Under the pieces are notes generated by a model that was not told where the DNA came from, ran no database searches, and worked only from the letters and a program-made list of their open reading frames with translations. From NCBI GenBank assembly GCA_964353405.1, contig CAYGWJ010000452.1:1-13878 (forward strand): a stretch of DNA of 13,878 nt. The letters are read 5' to 3'. The stretch comes from JBGLNJ01 sp964353405. Its GTDB lineage: Bacteria > Chloroflexota > Anaerolineae > Fen-1058. The stretch's first letter is position 1, and each line of letters begins with the position of its first letter. The translations under genes and the position numbers were made by a program. This document shows positions 7,073 to 12,321 of this stretch, piece by piece.

Positions 7073-7149
7073 TGCATAATGCGTGATGCGTAATGCGTGA
7101 TGCGTGACCCGTTCACGCATTACGCATCACGTATTACGTTTCACGTGCC
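7073..7149. repeat. Fold-back element of eleven heptamers between ACAD2 and etfB
   Basis: Beginning right after the ACAD2 stop, the 77 nt divide exactly into eleven 7-nt units: five of the type TGCGTGA/TGCGTAA, one turn unit, then five of the complementary type ACGCATT/ACGCATC. 7083-7100 (GTGATGCGTAATGCGTGA) is the exact reverse complement of 7113-7130, an 18-bp stem with a 12-nt loop, and pairing can extend outward to about 25 bp with a G-U pair. The etfB ribosome binding site follows immediately. Confidence 0.85.
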
Positions 7150-7163
7150 GCAAGGAGCACGCT

Positions 7164-7919
7164 ATGAAAATTGTGGTAGCGATCAAACAAATTCTCGATC
7201 CCACCGGGTTCAACGTGAACCGGCGGGCAGAAAAAGTGTTCGTCAACCGTGAAGACTATATCATCAATCCGGCTGACCGCTGCGCGCTGGAAGCGGCGTT
7301 GCAGATCAAGGACGCCGTGGGAGCCGAGGTCGTGGTCTTGTGTGGCGGGCCGGAGCGCGCCAACGACGCGCTGCGCTATGCGTGGGCGATGGGCGCGGAT
7401 CACGGCATTCACCTCACCGACAAGTTGTTCGCCGGGGCCGACGGGCTGGTCGCGGCCAAGCTGTTGGCCGCTGCCATCCGCAAGCTGGGTGATGTGGAAC
7501 TGGCATTGACGGGCGACCGCGCGCTCGACACGGGCGCGGGTGAAGTCGGCCCGCGCTTGGCCGAGGCATTGGGCTGGCCGCATATCCTGGCCGCGCGCAC
7601 GGTCGAGATCAACAATGGATCGGTCCGGGTCATCGCTGGCGCTGGCAGCCAATTCTTTGCAATGGAAGCGCAGCGACCGGCGGTGGTCGCCGCTGGCGCT
7701 AACAAGCCGCGTTACCCTCACGGCGGGCGGATCATGAGCTCGTACCGCGAGTGGAAGCCTGAGGTCTGGAGCGCAGTTGACCTGGGTTTGAGCGAGGCTG
7801 ACGTCAAGACTGCTATCGAAAAACGCGGGCAAGCGTTTCCGCCCGAGCGGCAGCCGGGCACGCTCCTGAGCAGCGCGGAAGAGATGGTTTCGATGCTCAA
7901 GCGGCAGCGAGTGATCTAA
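7164..7919 (+). CDS. etfB: Electron-transfer flavoprotein subunit beta
   Basis: EtfB pairs with EtfA to take electrons from acyl-CoA dehydrogenases. The 251-residue protein opens with MKIVVAIKQILDP, carries YIINPADRCALEAALQIKD near 32-50 (family pattern INPxDxxALExAL), the nucleotide-binding stretch LALTGDRALDTGAGEVGPRLAEALG near 113-137, and NKPRYPHGG near 180-188. I take the ATG at 7164 (AAGGAG 7 nt upstream). A longer frame from 7104 would translate the fold-back repeat and is rejected. The nucleotide-binding loop departs from the common GDTGQVGP form (DTGAGEVGP), but the key glycines remain. Whether this is a standard or a bifurcating ETF I cannot tell from sequence alone. Confidence 0.93.
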   Translation: MKIVVAIKQILDPTGFNVNRRAEKVFVNREDYIINPADRCALEAALQIKDAVGAEVVVLCGGPERANDALRYAWAMGADHGIHLTDKLFAGADGLVAAKLLAAAIRKLGDVELALTGDRALDTGAGEVGPRLAEALGWPHILAARTVEINNGSVRVIAGAGSQFFAMEAQRPAVVAAGANKPRYPHGGRIMSSYREWKPEVWSAVDLGLSEADVKTAIEKRGQAFPPERQPGTLLSSAEEMVSMLKRQRVI

Positions 7920-8005
7920 ATTACGTATTACTCATTACGCATTGCGCATTACTCATTACGCATTACTCATTACGCACTGCGCATTCCGTACTGCGTAATG
8001 AGTAA
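7920..8005. repeat. Heptamer array between etfB and etfA, arm abutting the etfA SD
   Basis: From the base after the etfB stop, 77 nt (7920-7996) divide into eleven heptamers of the types ATTACTC, ATTACGC, ATTGCGC and ACTGCGT. TTACTCATTACGC occurs three times (7928, 7949, 7963) and once inverted at 7993-8005, so three alternative 13-bp stems compete for one 3' arm. That arm shares its last two bases with the etfA SD (AAGGAG, 8004-8009), so stem formation could affect etfA translation. The latter is inference. Confidence 0.85.
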
Positions 8006-8015
8006 GGAGTAAGCT

Positions 8016-9017
8016 ATGACATTCATGGACGATATGAGCATGGCAGTGGAACCCCGCGACATCTGGGTCGTGGCCGAGTTGGGCGCAGACGGTCAAGCCT
8101 CGCCGCTCTCGCTCGAAATCATCGGCGGCGCGCGCATGATGGCCGATGGGCTGGGCTGTTACGTTCACGCCGTCGCGATGGGCGCTGGCCTGGGTGAAGT
8201 GGCCCCGCAGTTGATTGCGGCCGGCGCAGACCGCGTTCACGTGGCCGATGACCCTGCGCTGGAACACTCGGACGCGCGTTGCAAGGTGCTGGGCGATCTG
8301 CTGGCCGCGCAACCGCCGGAGGTTCTGCTATTCGGCGCGACCCGGCTGGCTGAGGATGTAGCTCCCCGGCTGGCGCAACGCTTCAACACAGGCTTGCTGG
8401 CTCACTGCATCAGCCTGCAAATGGACGATGTGGAGCGGATGCTCATCGGCGCGCATCCGGTATTCAACGGCGAATACTATGAGCTGGCGGCGTGCCCTTC
8501 CGCTCGGCCGGCGATTGCGACCCTCGAGCCGAATGCCTTTGGGCCGCCTTACCTGGACTCGTATCGCTTTGGCGAGACCGAGACGGTGGCGGTTGACCTC
8601 TCTGGCTTTGAGAGCCGCGTGCACGTGAGCGGGCCGGTCGAGTATACGCCGCCGGAGGTGCCACTGCGCAAAGCTAAACGCATTGTCTCGGCGGGCCGGC
8701 AAGTGGGCGATTTTGAGCTGGTCAGGCAATTGGCGGACGCGCTGGGCGCGCAAGTGGCGGGTGCGCGCGAGGCGACGGACGAGGGTTGGATCGCCGAAGA
8801 ACAGGTCGTGGGCGCGACGGGCGAAACGGTTCAGCCTGACCTGTACGTGGCCGTTGGCATTCGGGGTGACACGTATCACGCCTTTGGCATCCGCGACGCC
8901 AAATTCGTCGTGGCGATTCATCCTGAAAAGGATGCGCCCATCCTCAAAAGCGCCGATGCCGCGCTCGTGGGTGATCCGGCCAAGCTTGTGCCCGAGTTGA
9001 TCGAGGCGCTCAAGTAG
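8016..9017 (+). CDS. etfA: Electron-transfer flavoprotein subunit alpha
   Basis: A 333-residue EtfA, usual length. The N-terminal domain opens IWVVAELGADG. The C-terminal FAD domain has IVSAGRQVGDFELVRQLADALGAQVAGAREATDEGW, VGATGETVQPDLYVAVGIRGDTYHAFG and FVVAIHPEKDAPILKSADAALVGDPAKLVPELIEAL. AAGGAG lies 6 nt before the ATG. The FAD-contact motif usually read as GISGxxQH is GIRGDTYH here (residues 281-288): the Ser is Arg283 and the Gln is Tyr287, while His288 and the Arg of the AREATDEG segment remain. The last 66 bp, from codon Ala313 through the stop, recur at 9710-9775 downstream of the RelBE-like pair with only synonymous changes. It accepts electrons from the two upstream dehydrogenases with EtfB. 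Confidence 0.93.
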   Translation: MTFMDDMSMAVEPRDIWVVAELGADGQASPLSLEIIGGARMMADGLGCYVHAVAMGAGLGEVAPQLIAAGADRVHVADDPALEHSDARCKVLGDLLAAQPPEVLLFGATRLAEDVAPRLAQRFNTGLLAHCISLQMDDVERMLIGAHPVFNGEYYELAACPSARPAIATLEPNAFGPPYLDSYRFGETETVAVDLSGFESRVHVSGPVEYTPPEVPLRKAKRIVSAGRQVGDFELVRQLADALGAQVAGAREATDEGWIAEEQVVGATGETVQPDLYVAVGIRGDTYHAFGIRDAKFVVAIHPEKDAPILKSADAALVGDPAKLVPELIEALK

Positions 9018-9021
9018 ACAA

Positions 9022-9070
9022 GTAGGTCACGCTTCCGCCGCCCTGGTTGGCGCGGGAAAGCGTGACCTAC
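9022..9070. repeat. Fold-back hairpin after etfA
   Basis: GTAGGTCACGCTT (9022-9034) is the exact reverse complement of 9058-9070, with further GC pairing inside after a one-base bulge. It lies a few bases after the etfA stop, where a terminator would be expected, but there is no T-run after it on the + strand. It could end transcription by another route or protect the mRNA's 3' end. It may be one more member of the fold-back class seen between the operon genes. Confidence 0.6.
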
Positions 9071-9077
9071 GGCTCCG

Positions 9078-9088
9078 GTGTATAATCA
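9078..9088 (+). promoter_or_regulatory. Candidate -10 region of the RelBE-like pair
   Basis: A consensus TATAAT at 9081-9086 sits in GTGTATAATCA, 35 nt before the antitoxin's ATG. No clear -35 box lies 16-18 bp upstream (that spot is the hairpin's right arm). The identical 11-mer occurs at 9878-9888 in front of another antitoxin gene, which strengthens both. Confidence 0.55.
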
Positions 9089-9120
9089 GGTCGCATCCCA
9101 AAAACCAGGGGAGGTGTGAG

Positions 9121-9345
9121 ATGACTGGAATAGAAGCTTTGCAGTCCGTCCAATTTGTGACGGTCAAGGGGAAGCGACTGGCCGTAATGAGCGCCGAAGA
9201 TTGGGAAGCGTTCATCGAATGGGTCGAGACGCTGGAAGATACGCAAATCGCGCGGGCGGCATTTGCGGAACTGAAAGCAGCGGGCGGTGATCGCAAGCGG
9301 GCCGGCTGGATGGAGTGGGAAGAAGCGGAGAGAGAATTGGCGTGA
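9121..9345 (+). CDS. Antitoxin of a RelB/Phd-like type
   Basis: A 74-residue acidic small protein with a very good SD (GGGGAGG) 6 nt upstream. The N-terminal part VQFVTVKGKRLAVMSAEDWEAFIEWVETLED fits the short antitoxins that pair with RelE/ParE toxins: a beta strand, then W-E-x-F-I-E helix. The charged C-terminal part, EWEEAERELA, is where toxin wrapping would occur. It overlaps the toxin gene by 4 nt as GTGA, the usual antitoxin-first order. It should neutralise the toxin and repress its own promoter. The exact antitoxin family is uncertain; its partner makes the assignment. Confidence 0.8.
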   Translation: MTGIEALQSVQFVTVKGKRLAVMSAEDWEAFIEWVETLEDTQIARAAFAELKAAGGDRKRAGWMEWEEAERELA

Positions 9346-9644
9346 GCCGCTACAAGGTCTACACCACTCCGCGCGCCTTGAAAGAAGCGCAGGACCTGCC
9401 AGGCCACATGCGCCAGCGCGTCAAGCGAGCGATTCGCGCATTGGCCGATAATCCTCGTCCCTCCGGTAGCAAAGACCTCGATGTGACTGACCTGGAGCAG
9501 GAGATACGGCGACTCAAACTGGAAAAGTGGCGTGTGATATACGCAATCACAGAAGCGGACAATGCCATAGACGTGCTGGCCGTGCGTAAACGTCCGCCTT
9601 ATGACTATGGCGACCTGGAAACACTGCTCAGAGAGTTGCTCTAA
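9342..9644 (+). CDS. RelE/ParE-family toxin
   Basis: A 100-residue basic protein starting at GTG 9342, in a 4-nt overlap with the antitoxin's stop. It has the RelE/ParE fold signature: YKVYTTPRALKEAQDLPGHMRQRVKRAIRALADNPRP, then LDVTDLEQEIRRLKLEKWRVIYAITEADNAIDVLAVRKRPPY. The WRVIY-x-I strand followed by VLAVRKR with Arg and a nearby Tyr is where RelE-type mRNA interferases carry catalytic basic residues. RelE-like ribosome-dependent mRNA cleavage is more likely than ParE-like gyrase poisoning from the VRKR tail, but I cannot separate them firmly. A longer frame from 9315 would run through the antitoxin gene and is rejected. The pair looks intact. Confidence 0.85.
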   Translation: MSRYKVYTTPRALKEAQDLPGHMRQRVKRAIRALADNPRPSGSKDLDVTDLEQEIRRLKLEKWRVIYAITEADNAIDVLAVRKRPPYDYGDLETLLRELL

Positions 9645-9646
9645 CA

Positions 9647-9775
9647 ATGTTTGATGACGACATAACCATTCACACACGGATAGGCCTTTGGCCCTGCTTT
9701 TTGAAGGTTGCCGATGCCGCGCTCGTGGGCGATCCAGCCAAGCTTGTGCCGGAGCTGATTGAGGCGCTCAAATAG
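9647..9775 (+). pseudogene. Second 3' end of etfA fused to an unrelated 5' stub
   Basis: Starting two bases after the toxin stop, an ATG opens a 42-codon frame whose last 22 codons (9710-9775, stop included) repeat the end of etfA (8952-9017). Of 66 bases, 60 match; the six differences (GGT/GGC, CCG/CCA, CCC/CCG, TTG/CTG, ATC/ATT, AAG/AAA) are all synonymous. Just before it reads FLKVAD, where etfA has ILKSAD; KVAD is the commoner EtfA wording, so homology may reach a few codons further. The first 16 or so codons match nothing I know. This is best read as the relic of a diverged, once functional etfA copy, not a fresh duplication. It might still be translated as a micro-protein. Confidence 0.8.
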
Positions 9776-9794
9776 ATTGCGGATTTTGGATTTG

Positions 9795-9837
9795 GGATTG
9801 CGGTATGCTCAGGTTCGTCCTGTGTGTTCCGCAATCC
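9795..9837. repeat. Inverted repeat in the gap before the split antitoxin
   Basis: GGATTGCGG (9795-9803) is the exact reverse complement of 9829-9837, with a 25-nt loop. The bases before it are a run of GGATTT-like words (9776-9800), recalling the heptamer elements upstream. No T-run follows. Nothing else is seen in 9776-9877. Confidence 0.5.
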
Positions 9838-9877
9838 GTTATTTCTTCACGAGTTCATAGCTTGCCGCTGTGCTTTA

Positions 9878-9888
9878 GTGTATAATCA
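9878..9888 (+). promoter_or_regulatory. Candidate -10 region of the split antitoxin
   Basis: TATAAT at 9881-9886 within GTGTATAATCA, the same 11-mer as at 9078. It lies 40 nt before the ATG at 9927. A good -35 is not evident at 16-18 bp spacing. GTATAATCA occurs a third time near 11737, in the disrupted end of the DUF433 gene. Confidence 0.5.
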
Positions 9889-9926
9889 AGCAAGAACCAT
9901 GTTTGGGGAGTAGAGGGGACCAGGTT

Positions 9927-10215
9927 ATGCAAGTGCAGATGGTCTCAACCAAGCCAAAGACGTTGAGCGATTTGTTGAAAAAGGCCCGTCGCAAGGATTT
10001 GTTTTTGCAATCTCCCGACGGGGAGCAATTCGTGTTGGCGCGAGTGACAAACTTAGGCTTTTTACATCGGCAGCAGTGATGACGCTGAACGAGAAATAGA
10101 AATGACGCGCAAAAACAAGCGACTGAGCAAGTTCCTGGATGAACGAGGCGCTGCCAGCAAGACTGGCAAGGGCAAGTCATTAGCTAAAGTGAGACGGCGG
10201 CTGGGTTTGGCGTAA
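9927..10215 (+). pseudogene. Orphan small antitoxin split by a frameshift in a T5 run
   Basis: The frame from ATG 9927 stops at 10077-10079 after 50 codons. If one T is dropped from the five at 10059-10063, the frame continues through the codons DDAEREIEMTRKNKRL and RRRLGLA to a TAA at 10213-10215, giving about 95 residues. The joined protein reads like a known type of short cyanobacterial/Chloroflexota antitoxin: TLSDLLKKARRKDLFLQSPDGEQFVLA, then xDxEREIExTRxNxxLxxFLDER, then an LAKVRRRLGL tail. The match on both sides of the break is why I call one gene, not two. No matching PIN-type toxin follows; the next gene is xisH. It may be a true mutation, a homopolymer error, or a +1 recoding site with the rare TTA next in frame. 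Confidence 0.75.
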
Positions 10216-10261
10216 AGTGAAGGAATAGGTTAGCATCTGCCTGAATACAAGGTGACCGGAT

Positions 10262-10678
10262 ATGCCAGCAAAGGACATTTACCACGATAACGTCAAGAAT
10301 GCTCTCATCAAAGATGGATGGGTCATTACGCACGACCCTTTGAGGCTTCAATGGGGTTCCAAGGATATGTATGTTGACTTGGGCGCAGAGCAGCTTATGG
10401 CGGCTGAAAGGGCGGGGCGCAAAATAGCCGTCGAAATCAAGAGCTTTATCGGCCCTTCCGAAATCGAGGACCTCAAGATCGCCTTGGGGCAGTTTGTTTT
10501 GTACCGTGCGGTCATGCGCAACACCGAACCTGACCGAGAATTGTACCTGGCTGTGCGTCAAGCCACTTTTGTCGCGCTGTTTGACGAACCCGTCGGCAAG
10601 CTCTTGCTGGAAAGCGAACACGTCAGGCTGGTTGTTTTCGATCCCCAAGCGGAGGAGATTGTAAAATGGATACCCTAA
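10262..10678 (+). CDS. xisH: XisH family protein (PD-(D/E)xK nuclease-like)
   Basis: A 138-residue XisH homologue of normal length. The family was named for control of fdxN-element excision in Anabaena; structurally it is a PD-(D/E)xK nuclease fold. Seen here: MYVDLGAEQLMAAERAGRKIAVEIKSFIG, with Asp39, Glu58 and Lys60 fitting the D...ExK catalytic pattern, then SEIEDLKIALGQFVLYRAVM and DRELYLAVRQATFVALF. AAGGTGA lies 6 nt before the ATG. It overlaps xisI by 13 nt. No excisable element or site-specific recombinase is nearby, so a toxin-antitoxin or other nuclease-based role is as likely as excision control. All three candidate active-site residues are present, which suggests the nuclease is functional. 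Confidence 0.9.
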   Translation: MPAKDIYHDNVKNALIKDGWVITHDPLRLQWGSKDMYVDLGAEQLMAAERAGRKIAVEIKSFIGPSEIEDLKIALGQFVLYRAVMRNTEPDRELYLAVRQATFVALFDEPVGKLLLESEHVRLVVFDPQAEEIVKWIP

Positions 10679-11001
10679 ACACTTCCCGCCAAATCATCGA
10701 AGACGTTCTAAGAGAGTATACCCTCATTCCGTATGCCTATGGGCAAATGCAAAGCAAAACAATCTTTGACCGTGAATCCGACAGCTATATGCTGGTGACG
10801 CTAGGTTGGGATGGCGTTAAACGGATTCACGGCTGCCTCGTCCACATCGAAATCATCAACGGCCAAGTATGGATTCAGCGAGATGACACTGAATATGGGA
10901 TTGCCTACAAACTGGAAAAAGCGGGAATTTCCAAAGACCACATCGTTTTAGGATTCCAAACTCCAGATGTCAGGCAATACACTGAATATGCCGTAGCATA
11001 A
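10666..11001 (+). CDS. xisI: XisI family protein
   Basis: A 111-residue XisI homologue of full length, starting inside the end of xisH, so the two are almost surely co-translated and act together. Family features seen: IIEDVLREYTLIPYAYG at the start, MLVTLGWDGVKRIHGCLVHIEIINGQVWIQRDDTEYGIAYKLEKAGISKDHIVLGF in the middle, and RQYTEYAVA at the end. XisI proteins usually end at such a YTE-YAVA tail. The partner role of XisI is not established; as the smaller co-encoded protein it may inhibit or guide the XisH nuclease. This is inference from gene order. Confidence 0.9.
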   Translation: MDTLNTSRQIIEDVLREYTLIPYAYGQMQSKTIFDRESDSYMLVTLGWDGVKRIHGCLVHIEIINGQVWIQRDDTEYGIAYKLEKAGISKDHIVLGFQTPDVRQYTEYAVA

Positions 11002-11078
11002 AAACAGGCGGCGAACGGCCGGCGCTCGCAGACCCTTGTGCCTTTCTGATCTTGAATTAATGTTCGGTCTGGCACACC

Positions 11079-11480
11079 GTGAGGCAAATCAATGCAAGCA
11101 AAGGTTTGCTAGCTGCTCTGCTTTTGCCAATCGGGCGTAGTATGGTGGATATTGACATTGTTGGCATTGACGAGTCCGATGAACGGGTATTTGCTCAAGT
11201 AACACACAGTGCAAACCAGCGCGTTGTCCAGGACAAAATGAAGAGACTCGAGGAGTACGCTGCGCCCACAGTCAAACTAATTCTGTTTGGGCCAACCCCT
11301 GCCCGAGTTACAGATAGTACAGTAGAGTTCATTTCAATACAGGATGTCTTCACGTCAATCTGGGAAGACAAAAACTCGATTCAGCATAAGATGCTAATGA
11401 GAATGCTGGGGAGAACGCCAGATTCAGAAAAGCAAACGCAAGTCGCGGTCAGCGGGATAGTTACTCTCTCAGATGTGTAA
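11079..11480 (+). CDS. Hypothetical protein, restriction-endonuclease-like, probably N-truncated
   Basis: The frame opens after an in-frame stop at 11058-11060; the first usable start is GTG 11079, giving 133 residues. I do not recognise a named family. MVDIDIVGIDESDERVFAQVTHSAN, followed by a helix VVQDKMKRLEEYA and a strand VKLILFGPT, looks like the core of a restriction-endonuclease-like fold (acidic ID-x-VG, then FAQVT in place of ExK). The lines before the GTG (codons from 11061) also read as protein, VWHTVRQIN, without a start or SD, so an N-terminal part is probably missing. The 77-nt gap after xisI holds no gene. It may be dead debris, since no partner gene is next to it. Confidence 0.45.
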   Translation: MRQINASKGLLAALLLPIGRSMVDIDIVGIDESDERVFAQVTHSANQRVVQDKMKRLEEYAAPTVKLILFGPTPARVTDSTVEFISIQDVFTSIWEDKNSIQHKMLMRMLGRTPDSEKQTQVAVSGIVTLSDV

Positions 11481-11498
11481 TCAAAGCCATACGAGAGT

Positions 11499-11765
11499 GT
11501 GAAGAGTGTCAAGATGAGAACCAGCCAGAGGCAAAAGCCGCAACTCATGGGACGCTATATCGTTGCCGACCCAAATATTTGTCACGGCAAGCCAACGTTT
11601 CGCGGCACGCGCATCATGGTCTGGCAAGTTTTGGAAATGGTGGCCGAGGGAAAAGCGTGGGAAAGCATCGTTGAAGAATGGGGCGGCAGCATCACCAAAG
11701 AAGCCATTGCGGAGGCGGTGCAAGGTGTGAATGGGAGTATAATCAATGAGAACGAGGCGGCATAA
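11499..11765 (+). CDS. DUF433 antitoxin, end apparently disrupted
   Basis: The signature GRYIVADPNICHGKPTFRGTRIMVWQVLEMVAEGKAWESIVEEW is typical of DUF433 proteins, DNA-binding antitoxins that usually precede a DUF5615 PIN-like toxin. The start is uncertain: GTG 11499 (88 aa), ATG 11514 or ATG 11547; none has a strong SD. After KEAIAEAV the usual C-terminal helix is replaced by QGVNGSIINENEAA, and the DNA there carries GTATAATCA (11737-11745), a copy of the promoter-like word seen before two other antitoxin genes. This suggests a junction near 11720 that joined the gene to another promoter region. No DUF5615 toxin follows, so the gene is an orphan. Confidence 0.8.
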   Translation: MKSVKMRTSQRQKPQLMGRYIVADPNICHGKPTFRGTRIMVWQVLEMVAEGKAWESIVEEWGGSITKEAIAEAVQGVNGSIINENEAA

Positions 11766-11874
11766 TAGCGCGGCTGTATTCCAACGTAGCGATGGCTGTC
11801 TTGGCTGGCGAAACTTTTAAGCGAGGTATTATATTCCGCGATGAACATTGGCTGACAACACAGGAATATGCGGC

Positions 11875-12006
11875 GTGGACATCCATACCCTTCGTGAGCG
11901 AGTGCGGGCTGGGGATTATCTTGTCAAAAGCCATTATGGCAAACAAACCAACTCCTACGTGTGGCGAGCATCATATTTCCAAAGAGTGGCGTCCCGCGAC
12001 TTTTGA
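11875..12006 (+). pseudogene. N-terminal stub of a DUF4258-type toxin
   Basis: In the frame from GTG 11875, the first 20 codons read DIHTLRERVRAGDYLVKSH, which matches the opening of small DUF4258-type toxins as I know them (LRERVRAGxYLVKxHA...). After CAT at 11932-11934 the frame runs into what is, in another frame, the start of the YgiT-like gene, and it stops at 12004-12006. So most of the toxin is gone and its start abuts the antitoxin's ATG at 11936. The call rests on about 20 residues plus the expected toxin-then-YgiT gene order. Confidence 0.55.
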
Positions 12007-12226
12007 GTACAGCGAGGGTGGCATTTCCGTTCGTGTTCCGAATGTCTATGCCTGGGTTTGCCCATCCAATGGCGAAGCATCGTTTACCCCCGAAACGATG
12101 GATGAGCTTGTCATCACTGCGCGCGAGTTGCTAGAGACAGCCAGGCGCGCGCGGCAACGTAGGTCTGTGCTTACCGAGTATGTTGTTTCAGTGGGCGAAC
12201 CGGTCACGGCCAGCCGCCCGACTTGA
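11936..12226 (+). CDS. YgiT-type zinc-finger-like antitoxin, degenerate
   Basis: A 96-residue protein from ATG 11936. TCGEH near the start and YAWVCPSNGEASFTPETMDELV mark the two knuckles of a YgiT/MqsA-type zinc finger, followed by a long helix ITARELLETARRARQRRSVLTEYVVSVG. Each knuckle shows only one clear cysteine (TPTC and CPSN where CxxC is usual), so zinc binding may be weakened, though some relatives may vary here. A longer frame from 11792 would add 48 residues that match nothing; I reject it. No good SD precedes 11936. Its cognate toxin is reduced to the stub upstream. Frame length and family likeness in the C-terminal half suggest the protein itself is still coded. Confidence 0.65.
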   Translation: MANKPTPTCGEHHISKEWRPATFEYSEGGISVRVPNVYAWVCPSNGEASFTPETMDELVITARELLETARRARQRRSVLTEYVVSVGEPVTASRPT

Positions 12227-12264
12227 TCGCGCCAGGCCCTGGTCCGGGCCATTCCACTCCTTCG

Positions 12265-12287
12265 GGCCGGATCGCACACGTCCGGCC
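12265..12287. repeat. GC-rich hairpin in the gap before ACAD3
   Basis: GGCCGGA (12265-12271) pairs with TCCGGCC (12281-12287) around a 9-nt loop. No T-run follows, so a terminator role is uncertain. The rest of 12227-12321 holds only a short palindrome AGCCCATGGGCT and no gene. Confidence 0.5.
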
Positions 12288-12321
12288 TCACAGCCCATGG
12301 GCTTTCACAAGCCCAGCAACA

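Noticed and set aside
7104..7163. Longer EtfB start at 7104
   Set aside because: Would translate the fold-back repeat; the ATG at 7164 has a proper SD and the family's MKIVVAIKQ start.
7920..8005. CRISPR array
   Set aside because: Units are 7 nt with no spacers, and the same design occurs with other units nearby; no cas genes.
7164..9017. Electron-bifurcating ETF
   Set aside because: I cannot place it in the bifurcating group from the motifs seen, and no partner such as a NADH-linked bifurcating dehydrogenase or quinone reductase is present.
9022..9070. Rho-independent terminator after etfA
   Set aside because: Strong stem but no T-run on the + strand after it; kept only as a hairpin.
11792..11935. 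48-codon N-terminal extension of the YgiT-like protein
   Set aside because: No family likeness; the DUF4258-like stub is read in another frame across part of it.
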